Assembly: GCA_025774845.1 (NCBI GenBank)
Contig: JALGZP010000012.1
Span: 1-41,769 of the forward strand
Source: a bacterium
GTDB taxonomy: Bacteria; Arandabacterota; Arandabacteria; Arandabacterales; Arandabacteraceae
DNA: 41,769 nucleotides
Direction of reading: 5' to 3'
The notes beneath the pieces were generated by a model that saw only the letters and a list, made by a program, of their open reading frames with translations, ran no database searches and had not been told where the DNA came from. Both the position numbers and the translations under genes were made by a program. Of the stretch, positions 1 through 9,187 are shown piece after piece; position 1 is the stretch's first letter; each line of letters starts with the position of its first letter.

Positions 1-48
1 CCAGAGCGCAAGTCAACCGCCCTGATAGTCCGGTGATTGGGGAAGGTG

Positions 49-77
49 TTGACAGGCGTCCACATTGATTTTACATT
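49..77 (+). promoter_or_regulatory. Putative sigma70 promoter of the rhomboid gene
   Basis: TTGACA at 49-54 and TACATT at 72-77 are separated by 17 bases, a good match to the housekeeping consensus. It lies 27 bases before the chosen ATG of the rhomboid gene. Called by eye from sequence only. Confidence 0.55.
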
Positions 78-104
78 TAGACAGACTTGCGGGAGTGGGT
101 GTGT

Positions 105-800
105 ATGTTTCCAATCAGAGATGATGTGCCATCGAGGACTTTTCCAATCGTCACGGTGGGACTGATCGTCATCAACGTCCTGGTCTTCCTTTTCGAGATC
201 TCTCTGGGATCGAGGGGCCTCAGGGCCTTTGTCGCAAGTTATGGGATGGTCCCTGGCTATGTAACATCCTTTGCCCAGGGTGGCGACGTCTCCGCGGGGC
301 AGGCGTTCTTTCCGTTCTTCTCATCGATTTTCCTTCATGGCGGCTGGATCCACCTCATCGGGAATATGTGGTACCTCTGGATTTTTGGTGACAACATCGA
401 GGACCGGCTCGGTCACTTCCGTTTCATCGTCTTCTATATCGTGTGCGGCATCCTGGCCAACGGGGCTCACTATATGTTCAACGCGACCTCAGGTGTGCCG
501 GCAATCGGGGCAAGCGGTGCGGTGGCGGGTGTACTCGGTGCTTACCTGATATCGTACCCGCGTGCCCGGATTCTCACAGTCATCCCCTTGTTTTTCCTCA
601 TACACTTCATCGAGCTACCTGCTCTTATAGTGCTTGGCTTCTGGTTCATACTCCAGTTCCTTAGCGGAGCCGCATCGGTGGTGTCATCATCAGCTTCAGG
701 TGGCGTCGCCTGGTGGGCACATGTAGGAGGTTTCATCGGGGGCATTCTGGTCTTTATGCTCTTCCGACCGAGACCGAAGGTCCTGTACAGGAAAAGATGA
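105..800 (+). CDS. Rhomboid family intramembrane serine protease
   Basis: A 231-residue polytopic protein that cleaves membrane-protein substrates within the bilayer of the inner membrane. The catalytic serine lies in GASG (Ser137) and the paired histidine in WAHVGG (His206). The family's HGGWIHLIGNMWYLW loop and helix are present around residues 75-95. Hydrophobic segments are at the N-terminus, around the GASG helix and at the C-terminus. I chose ATG 105 over the upstream TTG at 87 because GGGAG at 91-95 sits 9 bases before it and the N-terminus MFPIRDD is typical of bacterial rhomboids. It lies 77 bases before clpB in the same direction, with no clear promoter between, so co-transcription is possible. 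Family assignment is firm; the substrate is unknown. Confidence 0.93.
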   Translation: MFPIRDDVPSRTFPIVTVGLIVINVLVFLFEISLGSRGLRAFVASYGMVPGYVTSFAQGGDVSAGQAFFPFFSSIFLHGGWIHLIGNMWYLWIFGDNIEDRLGHFRFIVFYIVCGILANGAHYMFNATSGVPAIGASGAVAGVLGAYLISYPRARILTVIPLFFLIHFIELPALIVLGFWFILQFLSGAASVVSSSASGGVAWWAHVGGFIGGILVFMLFRPRPKVLYRKR

Positions 801-877
801 TATCATTGTCACCGTAAGAGACTCATCACGCGATGGCGAGAAGCCTGACGCGGAGAAGTTCTTAGGGAGGATTTTAC

Positions 878-3469
878 ATGAGACTTGACAGGTTCACGAT
901 AAAGGCCCAGGAAGGTATCTCGAGCGCCCAGCGGATCGCAACCGAGGGCAACAACCAGGAGATCGCACCGGAGCATCTCCTCGCAGCGCTCCTGGCCCAG
1001 GAAGAGGGCATCGTGGTCCCGATTCTAAAGAAAGTAGGGGCCGACCCTGAAGCCATACGAAACGAGCTCGATGCCGAGATAGCCAAACTCCCCAAGGTCC
1101 TGGGCGGTGCCGAGGCAGGCGCCTACATGGCTCCTGCGCTTAAGAAGGCAATTGATGTCGCCTTCAAGGAGATGGAGCGGCTTAAGGATGAGTTCGTGAG
1201 CACCGAACATCTGCTGGTCGGTGTTGTCGACACCGATTCCACGGCAAGCAAGGTCCTGGGGCGGAATGGTGTTACCAAGGACAATGTCTACAAGGCCTTG
1301 GTTGAGATAAGAGGTACCCAGCGTGTGACCGATCAGGCACCGGAGGACAAGTACCAGGCCCTCCAGCGGTTCGCGCGCGATCTTACCGATCTTGCAAGGA
1401 AGGGCAAACTCGATCCCGTGATCGGGCGGGATGATGAGATCAGGCGGGTTGTCCAGGTCCTCTCGAGAAGAACCAAGAACAATCCCGTCCTCATAGGCGA
1501 GCCGGGTGTCGGGAAGACCGCGATCGTTGAGGGTCTCGCCCAGCGCGTTGTAAACGGTGACATACCCGAAACCCTGAGGGATAAGCGGGTTGTGGGGCTT
1601 GATATCGGTGCGCTTGTCGCAGGATCGAAGTACAGGGGTGAGTTTGAAGACCGGCTCAAGGCTGTCCTCAGGGAGATAGAGGAGGCCGGTGGCAAGGTCG
1701 TCCTCTTTATAGATGAGCTCCATACGCTTGTTGGTGCCGGCGGGGCGGAGGGTGCCATCGATGCTTCAAACATGCTAAAGCCCGCGCTTGCCCGCGGTGA
1801 ACTGAGGGCTATCGGTGCCACCACCATCGATGAGTACAGAAAGCGGATCGAGAAAGATCCTGCCCTGGAGCGCCGGTTTCAGCCCATCGTTGTCGGCGAG
1901 CCGTCGGTCGAGGATACGATTGCGATCTTAAGAGGTCTCAAGGAACGCTACGAGGTCCATCATGGCGTGGAGATTAAGGACTCGGCCCTTGTTGCGGCAA
2001 GCGTGCTTTCCCATCGCTATATAACCGACCGCTTCCTGCCGGATAAGGCGATCGATCTCATTGATGAGGCGGCGTCGCGCCTCAGGATCGAGATCGACTC
2101 TATGCCCACGGAGATCGACGAGGTCGAGCGGAGGATAGTGCAGCTCACGATTGAGAAACAGGCGCTCTCGAAGGAGAAGGACAAGGCCTCGAAGGAGCGG
2201 CTTGGGAAGGTCGAGCGCGAGATAGCCGAGCTTGGCGAGAAAAGCAAGGGCATGAAGGCCCACTGGCAGTCGGAGAAGGAATCGATCGAGAAGATGAGAA
2301 AGACCAAGGAGGAGATCGAAAACCTCAAGGCCGAGGCCGAGGGTGCGGAGCGAACCGGTAATCTGGACAGGGTCGCCGAGATCAGGTACGGGAGACTTGT
2401 CGATCTCGGTAAGCAACTCGAAGAGGAGAGCAAGCATCTCCAGGTGCTCCAGAAAGACCAGAAGATGCTCAAGGAAGAGGTTGATGAAGAGGACATATCC
2501 GAGATCGTCTCCAAGTGGACCGGTATTCCCGTATCGAGGATGATGGAGGGTGAGGTCCAGAAACTCATAAAGATGGAAGAGCGTCTGGGAATGAGGGTGG
2601 TGGGTCAGGACCATGTGATCGAGGCGGTATCAAACGCGGTACGCCGGGCACGGGCGGGTCTACAGGATCCCGACCGGCCGCTGGGCTCGTTTATATTCTT
2701 AGGTCCCACGGGTGTGGGGAAGACCGAGCTCGCGCGGGCGCTTGCCGAGTTCCTGTTCGATGATGAGAAGGCGATGGCACGTATCGACATGTCGGAGTTC
2801 ATGGAGCGTCACTCGGTCGCACGGCTTATCGGTGCACCTCCCGGCTATGTGGGTTACGAGGAGGGTGGCTACCTGACCGAGATGATACGGCGGAAGCCCT
2901 ATTCGGTGATCCTCTTTGATGAGATCGAAAAAGCACACCAGGATGTCTTTAACCTTTTGCTTCAGATACTTGACGATGGGCGGCTCACCGACGGGAAGGG
3001 GAGGACGGTCGATTTCAAAAACACGGTGATCATAATGACATCCAATATCGGGAGCCAGTGGATACGCGATCTGGCCGACAATCCCGATGAGATGAGACGC
3101 AGAATCACGGAGGCCCTTCAGGGTCACTTCAGACCGGAGTTCCTGAACCGTGTGGATGAGACGATCATCTTTAACAGCCTCGGCATGGATGAGATCAAGC
3201 AGATTGTCGAACTTCAGCTCGACGAGCTCAAAGCGAGGATGAAAGAGCGTAAACTCGATATGGATCTTTCCGAAAGCGCGCGGGAGTACCTGGCCAAGGA
3301 AGGTTTTGATCCGGCCTACGGCGCTCGCCCCTTGAGGCGTACCATTGAGAAACAGGTCCAGAACCCACTTGCCTTGAAACTCCTTGAGGGGGAGTTCGTG
3401 GAAGGGGACTCGATCAAGGTCGATCTCGATAAGAAGACCGGCCGTCTAACCTTCAAGAAGGGAAAGTAG
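878..3469 (+). CDS. clpB: ATP-dependent chaperone ClpB (Hsp100 disaggregase)
   Basis: An 863-residue cytoplasmic AAA+ hexamer subunit that, with DnaK, threads and rescues aggregated proteins. It has an N-terminal Clp_N double repeat (about residues 1-145), a first AAA domain with Walker A GEPGVGKT and Walker B VLFIDELH, a long charged coiled-coil middle domain (about 405-525, the ClpB hallmark that separates it from ClpA and ClpC), a second AAA domain with [19 protein letters not shown] and pore loop GYVGYEEGG, and the C-terminal ClpB_D2-small domain. Length is normal for ClpB. GGGAGG precedes the ATG by about 7 bases. No CIRCE-type operator was seen in the 77-base gap upstream, so heat-shock control cannot be read from the sequence. 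Confidence 0.98.
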   Translation: MRLDRFTIKAQEGISSAQRIATEGNNQEIAPEHLLAALLAQEEGIVVPILKKVGADPEAIRNELDAEIAKLPKVLGGAEAGAYMAPALKKAIDVAFKEMERLKDEFVSTEHLLVGVVDTDSTASKVLGRNGVTKDNVYKALVEIRGTQRVTDQAPEDKYQALQRFARDLTDLARKGKLDPVIGRDDEIRRVVQVLSRRTKNNPVLIGEPGVGKTAIVEGLAQRVVNGDIPETLRDKRVVGLDIGALVAGSKYRGEFEDRLKAVLREIEEAGGKVVLFIDELHTLVGAGGAEGAIDASNMLKPALARGELRAIGATTIDEYRKRIEKDPALERRFQPIVVGEPSVEDTIAILRGLKERYEVHHGVEIKDSALVAASVLSHRYITDRFLPDKAIDLIDEAASRLRIEIDSMPTEIDEVERRIVQLTIEKQALSKEKDKASKERLGKVEREIAELGEKSKGMKAHWQSEKESIEKMRKTKEEIENLKAEAEGAERTGNLDRVAEIRYGRLVDLGKQLEEESKHLQVLQKDQKMLKEEVDEEDISEIVSKWTGIPVSRMMEGEVQKLIKMEERLGMRVVGQDHVIEAVSNAVRRARAGLQDPDRPLGSFIFLGPTGVGKTELARALAEFLFDDEKAMARIDMSEFMERHSVARLIGAPPGYVGYEEGGYLTEMIRRKPYSVILFDEIEKAHQDVFNLLLQILDDGRLTDGKGRTVDFKNTVIIMTSNIGSQWIRDLADNPDEMRRRITEALQGHFRPEFLNRVDETIIFNSLGMDEIKQIVELQLDELKARMKERKLDMDLSESAREYLAKEGFDPAYGARPLRRTIEKQVQNPLALKLLEGEFVEGDSIKVDLDKKTGRLTFKKGK

Positions 3470-3499
3470 AACGCTCCGGAAGGTGTGATTTCGTTATAG

Positions 3500-3533
3500 T
3501 TGACAAGGGGTTACGGACTATAGTATAATAGTC
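3500..3533 (+). promoter_or_regulatory. Strong promoter with overlapping dyad, upstream of the M14 peptidase
   Basis: TTGACA (3500-3505) and a perfect TATAAT (3524-3529) are 18 bases apart. A perfect inverted repeat, GACTAT (3516-3521) and ATAGTC (3528-3533), straddles the -10 box, the position expected of a repressor site. The minus strand of 3517-3525 reads TACTATAGT, identical to the left part of the dyad in front of the BlaI-like gene at 11000-11015. An extra half-site, GTTATAGT, lies at 3493-3500. Confidence 0.7.
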
Positions 3534-3551
3534 TATGTGAACAGTTTTGCG

Positions 3552-3570
3552 GGGCAGCACAGCGCTGCCC
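3552..3570 (+). other. Hairpin in the 5' leader of the M14 peptidase
   Basis: GGGCAGC (3552-3558) pairs with GCTGCCC (3564-3570) around a 5-base loop, followed by TTTACTAT. It lies downstream of the -10 box and 33 bases before the ATG, so it would be transcribed in the leader. The T tract is short. It could be a weak attenuator, a transcript stabiliser or the remains of a clpB terminator. Confidence 0.45.
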
Positions 3571-3603
3571 TTTACTATGTCAGCGCCCTGAGGAGGGACA
3601 TCT

Positions 3604-5817
3604 ATGCGCAGGCTTATAGCTTTAGCAATAGTTGCTTTGCTTGTATCTGCTTCGGCATCTTTCGCGGGAAAATCGCTGGTCAGGGTCTATTTCGACGACC
3701 TCGATCATCGCAGGGCGGTCGTCTCCCAGTTTGAAGATGTGGCCAGCTGGGGCGGCAAGCGCTATGCAGACATCGTCATCCACACAGATGAGCTCGGTGA
3801 TCTCAACCTTCTGGCTCCCAACAACGAAGTCCTTATCTACGACGTCGCAAAGCATATGCAGCAGATGGGTGTGCTCGGGGTTGGAGGCGATTTCCATACC
3901 TACGAAGAGACCTTTACAGACATGGACAGCATTGCCACAGCTTTCCCATCGATTTGTCAGATGGAGTCCCTGGGTACGACTCACGAGGGGCGGGTTGTCT
4001 GGGGCATGAAGTTATCCGACAATGTGGGGACGACCGAGGACGAGCCACGCGTCCTTTACGTGGGAATGCACCACGCCCGGGAAATTATCACTCCCGAAAT
4101 CGTACTCTACATCATGTACTGGTTTGCACAGAACTACGGTTCCGACTCGCTTGCCACCTATCTTATCGATAACCGCGAGATATGGATGGTTCCGATGATG
4201 AACCCCGACGGCAGGGAATACGTAGAGCACACCGGTGACTGGAGAAAGAACCGCCGGGATAACGGTGGTGGGGACTACGGTGTCGATCTTAACCGGAACT
4301 ACAGCTACATGTGGGGTTACGATGATGAGGGCTCGAGCCCGGACCCCGGCAACGAACTCTATCGCGGTCCCTCCGGCGGCTCCGAGCCCGAGACCCAGGC
4401 CATAACGAATCTGATGGAAACGTACGAGTTCTCGACCTGCCTTTCATATCACAGTCACGGTGATCTTATTCTCTGGGCGTGGGGTTATACCCATGACCTC
4501 GCTCCCGACTATGATGTCTTATCCGCGCTCGGAGACAGCATGGGCTCTCATAACAACTATGCGCCGAGCACGGGCGCAGGACTTTACACAGCCAACGGAA
4601 CAAGTGACGACTGGATGTACGGTGAGCAGACTACGAAGGAAAAGGTCTACTCATACACGTTTGAAGTCAGTAACACATTCTACCCGCCTTCAACGGATAT
4701 CATAGAACTCTGCGAGGAGAATCTGCAGGCGAGCCTGGTCGCTGCCGAGTATGCCGGTAACGTAAGGCGGATTCTGCCTCCCGGGACTCCTGTGATCGCA
4801 TCCATGCCGGATGATCCCGACGGCAGCTACAGTGTTACCTGGACACCTGATACATCGGATACGATCAACCCGGCGGTCCAGTTTGCATTGATGGAGCGGA
4901 CCGGACCGGCGATAATCACCGATGACGTCGAGGCAGGGGATATCAACTGGACGAGACAGAGGTTCCAGTTGAGTACCTCAAGGGCCTCGAGTGGTGTTCA
5001 GAGCTTCTACGGCGGTCACACCAGCGACCGCAATGCAAGACTGACATCCACGATAGCCATCGATGTCGAAGCCGGTGACACGCTCTTCTTCAATACCTGG
5101 TATGAAATCGAAACCGACTGGGATTACGCCTATGTTGAAGTCTCAACCGACGGCGGGGTCATATTCCGGTCTATTCCCGGCAACATAACAACGACCTACA
5201 ACCCCAACGGCAGCAACGCGGGTAACGGTATAACAGGCAACTCGGGTGGCTGGATACAGGCCTCATTCCCGCTTGATGCTTTCGCCGACACAACGACGGT
5301 TGTGCGTTTCCGCTACAAGACCGACTCATACGTGCTCGAGGAAGGCATATACGTCGATGACATCAACCCCACGCAGACTTTCGCATCCTCAACCATTCTG
5401 AGTAACGCCATAACCAACACCTACTACGATGTGACGAATAGCGTAGGCACCTATTACTACGAAGTGATGGCAAGGGACGATGACGGCCAGTGGGGTTACT
5501 GGAGCCAGCGCGAGCCGATCACGGTTACGGGCGCCGGTGTTGGGGACATTGCTGAGGGCCGTGAGGGCAGGGGATTTGCGAACCCCGTCTACCTCGGTAC
5601 GACCGTAAGACTGGCGGCTTCCGGTCTGAGTTCGGAGTCGATATCGATATTCGACGTCCGCGGCAGGGTGATACGCGAGCTTCGAGTCGCCTCATCCGGC
5701 GAGACCGACTGGGATCTTAAGGACGAGCGTGGTAATCCGGTTACACCTGGTATCTACTTCGTGAAGTTCGGCCGGGAAGGCAAGCTGGCGACGAGGAAGG
5801 TCGTAATACTCAAGTAG
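3604..5817 (+). CDS. Secreted M14 zinc carboxypeptidase with C-terminal sorting domain
   Basis: A 737-residue exported metallocarboxypeptidase. An N-terminal signal peptide (RLIALAIVALLVSASASFAG) is followed by a peptidase_M14 domain (about residues 95-400). The zinc ligands are His157 and Glu160 in HHARE and His283 in SYHSHGD; the substrate-binding WRKNRRDN and DLNRNYSY blocks are present; the catalytic Glu354 lies in YTFEVSNT. A beta-sandwich region (about 430-640, with repeated DGG-type strands) and a C-terminal FlgD/T9SS-like domain ending GIYFVKFGREG...RKVVILK follow. GAGGAGGG precedes the ATG. It probably digests peptides at or outside the outer membrane. The promoter carries a dyad resembling the BlaI-type operator found further along. 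Confidence 0.93.
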   Translation: MRRLIALAIVALLVSASASFAGKSLVRVYFDDLDHRRAVVSQFEDVASWGGKRYADIVIHTDELGDLNLLAPNNEVLIYDVAKHMQQMGVLGVGGDFHTYEETFTDMDSIATAFPSICQMESLGTTHEGRVVWGMKLSDNVGTTEDEPRVLYVGMHHAREIITPEIVLYIMYWFAQNYGSDSLATYLIDNREIWMVPMMNPDGREYVEHTGDWRKNRRDNGGGDYGVDLNRNYSYMWGYDDEGSSPDPGNELYRGPSGGSEPETQAITNLMETYEFSTCLSYHSHGDLILWAWGYTHDLAPDYDVLSALGDSMGSHNNYAPSTGAGLYTANGTSDDWMYGEQTTKEKVYSYTFEVSNTFYPPSTDIIELCEENLQASLVAAEYAGNVRRILPPGTPVIASMPDDPDGSYSVTWTPDTSDTINPAVQFALMERTGPAIITDDVEAGDINWTRQRFQLSTSRASSGVQSFYGGHTSDRNARLTSTIAIDVEAGDTLFFNTWYEIETDWDYAYVEVSTDGGVIFRSIPGNITTTYNPNGSNAGNGITGNSGGWIQASFPLDAFADTTTVVRFRYKTDSYVLEEGIYVDDINPTQTFASSTILSNAITNTYYDVTNSVGTYYYEVMARDDDGQWGYWSQREPITVTGAGVGDIAEGREGRGFANPVYLGTTVRLAASGLSSESISIFDVRGRVIRELRVASSGETDWDLKDERGNPVTPGIYFVKFGREGKLATRKVVILK

Positions 5818-5853
5818 AAAAAAAGGATCACAACCGGAGAGGTCATGATCCTT
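5818..5853 (-). terminator. Rho-independent terminator for the response regulator
   Basis: AAGGATCA (5823-5830) and TGATCCTT (5846-5853) form an 8-bp stem with a 15-base loop. Read on the minus strand, the stem is followed by a run of seven T from 5824 down to 5818. It lies between convergent genes and may also stop rightward transcription, though only a weak AT-rich tail follows on the plus strand. Confidence 0.65.
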
Positions 5854-5885
5854 GAATAAAGCCAAATATGGACCGGATTGTATTG

Positions 5886-6272
5886 CTACGCGAATACCTT
5901 CTCGACCGATGCAATCAGTTTCGCCGGATCGACAGGTTTCTCACAGTAATCATCAGGCTGCACGCCCATGTAGTCCTTCATATCGTTCGAGGAGAAACCG
6001 ATCCCGAGTTTATCCTTGATACCCGTGAGCATGACCACCGGGATTGCCTTCAATTCCTCGTCCTTTTTCATCTCCTGGAATACCTCGAAACCGTCCATCT
6101 CAGGCATCTGGACATCGAGGATGACGAGATCAGGCTTCGCATCCCGCATCGTACTCAAGCCCTTGCGGCCGTCCGGCGCGGAGTTGACCTGATAGCCCTC
6201 ACTCTCGAGCACTTCCCTGACGAAAGCAATCGCATCGGGCTCATCGTCGACTACGAGAATCATCTTAGCCAT
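5886..6272 (-). CDS. Single-domain CheY-like response regulator
   Basis: A 128-residue receiver domain with no output domain. The acidic pocket is VVDDEPD (Asp9, Asp10), the phospho-acceptor is Asp53 in LVILDVQMPEMDGF, and Thr in VVMLTGIKD and Lys in CEKPVD complete the switch residues. It would pass a phosphate signal by protein-protein contact. The ATG at 6272 is preferred to the GTG at 6290 because AAGGAGG overlaps that GTG and stands 8 bases before the ATG. It lies downstream of the hdrC-hdrB-lpd operon on the same strand but has its own probable promoter. No histidine kinase is adjacent; the orphan FHA-GAF kinase at 9328 is a possible partner (inference). Confidence 0.93.
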   Translation of the reverse strand: MAKMILVVDDEPDAIAFVREVLESEGYQVNSAPDGRKGLSTMRDAKPDLVILDVQMPEMDGFEVFQEMKKDEELKAIPVVMLTGIKDKLGIGFSSNDMKDYMGVQPDDYCEKPVDPAKLIASVEKVFA

Positions 6273-6386
6273 GTCTGAGACCTCCTTCACTCAAGCGATA
6301 TATCTTCGATCTCTGATCTGCCACGGGAACCCAACGTACGAGCTTCCTGAAGGAAGACACCACATAGCCACCCGGGCCAGATCCTG

Positions 6387-6415
6387 ATTGTGGAGTATCA
6401 CGGCCGGGTTGTCAA
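6387..6415 (-). promoter_or_regulatory. Putative promoter of the response regulator
   Basis: On the minus strand TTGACA (6415-6410) and CACAAT (6392-6387) are 17 bases apart, in the 170-base gap between the lpd stop and the regulator start. Confidence 0.5.
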
Positions 6416-6442
6416 CAACAATGTGGTGGGTATCAAGTGGGT

Positions 6443-7831
6443 TCAGTCGCCGTGGATGGGCCTGCCGGCTGCCCCCTCGGCCGCTTCCCAGACTATCTCA
6501 GACAGTGTCGGATGGGGATGAATGACATGAGCAACATCTGCCGCCGTCAGGCCGTGTTTGATCGCTACCGAGATCTCTGAAATCAGCTCCGAGGCATGCG
6601 GAGCGAGCGCATGAAAACCCAGTATCTTGCCGTCATCTTCGCTGCACACGATCTTCGCGAGCCCGAAGGTCTCACCCATCGTGAGCGCCCGGCCGATCGA
6701 GCCGAGTCTCACCTTGTATGTGGAGGTCTTGGCTCCGGCGGCCTGGGCCTGGGCTTCGGTCACGCCAACAGCAGCGAACTCGGGTTCAGTATAGACGCAG
6801 CGTGGAACAACGGCATAGTCCATATGTGAGTCGAGACCACACGCATTTTCGGCCGCGACTATTCCCTCGGCCGTCGCCACGTGGGCCAGCAGGTACTTAC
6901 CGTTAACATCGCCTATCGCAAACACGCCGGGGACATTGGTACGCATCGCCGCATCGGTAACGACGGCACCCCGCTCGAGTTTAACACCGGTCTCCTCGAG
7001 ACCGATTCCCCCGGTGTTGGGTCTGCGACCTACGCCGATCAGCACCTTTGAGGCCTCTATCGTGTCACTTCCCTCGATCGCAACCTTGAGCCCGTCGCCC
7101 GATCTTTCGATGCTTGCCACCTTCTTTGAGGTCAGTATCTTGATACCCTTACGCTTGAGAGCCGCATCGAGCCGTCTGGCAAGCTCCGTATCCTCACCCG
7201 GGAGAATCTGGGGCATCATCTCTACGATCGTGATCTCTGTGCCGAGCGCGCTGTAGACCTCCGCCAGCTCACACCCGACTGCACCTGCGCCGACTACCAG
7301 CATGCTGGCCGGAACTTCCTTAAGATCGAGCGCGTGGTCACTTGTGATAATCCGCTCTCCGTCTATCTCGACACCCGGGAGTGTGACCCAGCTCGAACCG
7401 GTCGCGACGATGATGGATTTAGCGGCCAGGACCTCGGTCTTACCCTCGGGGGTCATAACCTCGACCTCACCGGGGGACTTGAGCCTGCCTCTCCCTCGAA
7501 TCACATCGACCTTCTTCTTGGCGAGGAGGCCTTCGACTCCCTTTCGCATGAGGGTTACAACCGACTCGGACCGGGCAGCGATGGTGGCGGCATCATGGCT
7601 TATTCCTTCGGCCGTGACACCGAACTCAGAGGCGCTGTTTATCTTGCGAAGCAGTTTGGAGCTCTCAAGCAATGCCTTGGTTGGAATACAGCCCCTGTTT
7701 AGACAGGTGCCGCCTATGAGATCTTCTTCGATGAGGGCAACCGAAGCACCGAGGCCCGCAGCTCTCAAGCCTGCAACATAGCCACCGGGACCTCCGCCAA
7801 TTATAATGATATCAAGAGGTTCCCTGGTCAG
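6443..7831 (-). CDS. lpdA: Dihydrolipoyl dehydrogenase (FAD-dependent disulfide oxidoreductase)
   Basis: A 462-residue flavoprotein that reoxidises dihydrolipoyl groups with NAD+. It has the FAD-binding GGGPGGYVAG near the N-terminus, the redox-active disulfide GGTCLNRGCIPTK, the second Rossmann motif VGAGAVGCELAE, the IGDVNGKYLLAHVA FAD motif and the C-terminal HPHPTLSEIVWEA with the catalytic His-Glu pair. No ATG, GTG or TTG exists close upstream of the Rossmann fold in this frame. A CTG at 7831 lies one base past the hdrB stop, with AAAGGAG (7847-7841) 9 bases before it. That start gives the usual family length. Its position directly after hdrB suggests it acts with the Hdr-like proteins or a lipoylated carrier rather than only with a 2-oxoacid dehydrogenase; that partnership is inference. 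Confidence 0.93.
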   Translation of the reverse strand: MTREPLDIIIIGGGPGGYVAGLRAAGLGASVALIEEDLIGGTCLNRGCIPTKALLESSKLLRKINSASEFGVTAEGISHDAATIAARSESVVTLMRKGVEGLLAKKKVDVIRGRGRLKSPGEVEVMTPEGKTEVLAAKSIIVATGSSWVTLPGVEIDGERIITSDHALDLKEVPASMLVVGAGAVGCELAEVYSALGTEITIVEMMPQILPGEDTELARRLDAALKRKGIKILTSKKVASIERSGDGLKVAIEGSDTIEASKVLIGVGRRPNTGGIGLEETGVKLERGAVVTDAAMRTNVPGVFAIGDVNGKYLLAHVATAEGIVAAENACGLDSHMDYAVVPRCVYTEPEFAAVGVTEAQAQAAGAKTSTYKVRLGSIGRALTMGETFGLAKIVCSEDDGKILGFHALAPHASELISEISVAIKHGLTAADVAHVIHPHPTLSEIVWEAAEGAAGRPIHGD

Positions 7832-7832
7832 C

Positions 7833-8702
7833 TTAAGATGCTCCTTTAAACTTGATCTTGTGGAGATTAAGCCCCATCTCAGCCGGTTCCCGGCCCATCG
7901 CAAGACCCAGAAGCTGGCTTGCATAGAGTACGGGGATATCGAACTTTTTACCCGTCTTCCTGCCGATTATCAACTGGCCGAGATCGAACTGCTCGAAGCA
8001 GAAGGGGCAGGCAAGCACGATGGCCTCGGCTCCTGCCGCCTGCATGCATTCCAGCTTATGCTGGGCCATCGACATCGATGTTGTCTCATCCATGGAAGGT
8101 CTTCCGCAACACAGGAACTTGTCCTCATAGTCGAGGGGCTCGGCACCGAGCAATGCGACGAGGTCGTCCATCGTGGTCGGCTTCTCGGGATCGTCAAATT
8201 CGACTGCGTCTGAAGGCCGGACGAGGTGGCAGCCGTAATGACTGGCGACCTTGAGACCTTCAAACTTCTTTTTGATCTTCTCTGAAATGGTCTTCTTGAA
8301 GTCATCCGTGGACAGGATCTTGAGGAAGTGGGAGACCGGCGGAATCGCAAGGTTCATGCTGAGCCTCTTAAGCTTGGTACTGATCTCACCCGCGGCCGCT
8401 TCGTCATGCTCGAGGATGTGACGGGCCTCGGAAAGCGAAGATGCGCAACCCGGGCAGAGTGTGACTATGGGTGCGCCACCGTCAAGTGCGAGATTCCGCG
8501 CTGCCAGGCTGAGCCAGTCCCGCCGGGATGCAGACCTGAAGACCACGGGATCGGGACAGCACGTGAAGCGGGTCTCTTCGGTAAGCTCGATACCAAGGTC
8601 ACCCAGGACAATCCTTACGGAGCTCTCCACCTGAGGCAGTTTGAGCCTGGCAAGGCATCCGGGGAAAAACGTGTACTTGGAACTCACAGATTCAGTCTTC
8701 AC
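7833..8702 (-). CDS. hdrB: HdrB-like CCG-domain protein (heterodisulfide reductase subunit B family)
   Basis: A 289-residue cytoplasmic protein with two CCG (cysteine-rich) domains, each expected to hold a non-cubane 4Fe-4S cluster for disulfide or thiol redox chemistry. The first set is FFPGC near residue 15, FTCCPDP and TLCPGCASS. The second is HYGCH, FLCCGRPS and LACPFCFEQ. Length matches HdrB. It overlaps hdrC by 11 bases and ends one base before the CTG start of lpd, so the three are one translationally coupled operon. There is no hdrA, the flavin-bifurcating subunit, in the window. The redox partner is therefore unknown; a succinate- or glycolate-linked CCG protein is a less likely alternative given the partner hdrC. 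Confidence 0.88.
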   Translation of the reverse strand: MKTESVSSKYTFFPGCLARLKLPQVESSVRIVLGDLGIELTEETRFTCCPDPVVFRSASRRDWLSLAARNLALDGGAPIVTLCPGCASSLSEARHILEHDEAAAGEISTKLKRLSMNLAIPPVSHFLKILSTDDFKKTISEKIKKKFEGLKVASHYGCHLVRPSDAVEFDDPEKPTTMDDLVALLGAEPLDYEDKFLCCGRPSMDETTSMSMAQHKLECMQAAGAEAIVLACPFCFEQFDLGQLIIGRKTGKKFDIPVLYASQLLGLAMGREPAEMGLNLHKIKFKGAS

Positions 8703-9156
8703 CGGTCAATTTCTCCAGTTCGGGTTTGTCACCATCGTCAACATCCGGAAGATTCATCTCGCCCCTTAACTTCTTCACGTGATCGGTAACCGCAGTAGCG
8801 ATGCCCTGCTTGAGTACGCTCTTCCTCACCGATTCGACGCTTTCGGGACAGTCGCCTCGTTCCAGACTCAGGTTCCTTAAGGCCAGGATAACATCCAGCG
8901 GCTTGGTGCCCGCGGGACATCTCTCGTAGCATGTATAGCAGGTCGTGCACTTCCATATGGGTGAGTCCTTGCCCACGAGACCCTCCTCGATCCCGAGACT
9001 GACCTTGAGAAAGATCTGCCTCGGATTGAAGTCATCGGAGAATTTCGCCGCCGGACAGTCACCCACACATATGCTGCATGCAAAGCAGAGGCGCGCATCG
9101 TCCTTTATGGCTATTCTGTCGAGATCCTGGCTTGACTTACGCTCAACTGTGTACAT
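8692..9156 (-). CDS. hdrC: HdrC-like ferredoxin-type subunit
   Basis: A 154-residue iron-sulfur protein with two 4Fe-4S motifs, CFACSICVGDCP and CTTCYTCYERCP, in the HdrC arrangement. It would pass electrons between the catalytic CCG subunit and an outside donor. I chose ATG 9156 because GAGGAG lies 10 bases before it. Upstream in-frame starts (9216, 9174) fall inside or right after the predicted promoter at 9188-9216. It is the first gene of hdrC-hdrB-lpd. No membrane segment is seen, so the complex is cytoplasmic rather than the membrane HdrDE type. Confidence 0.88.
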   Translation of the reverse strand: MYTVERKSSQDLDRIAIKDDARLCFACSICVGDCPAAKFSDDFNPRQIFLKVSLGIEEGLVGKDSPIWKCTTCYTCYERCPAGTKPLDVILALRNLSLERGDCPESVESVRKSVLKQGIATAVTDHVKKLRGEMNLPDVDDGDKPELEKLTGED

Positions 9157-9187
9157 GGGTTTTCCACTCCTCATGGTAACCAGACAA

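Noticed and set aside
7833..9156. Glycolate oxidase GlcDEF or GlpABC iron-sulfur subunit
   Set aside because: The two-motif ferredoxin protein and CCG protein are separate and sized like HdrC and HdrB, and no FAD-linked oxidase partner of the Glc/Glp type is adjacent.
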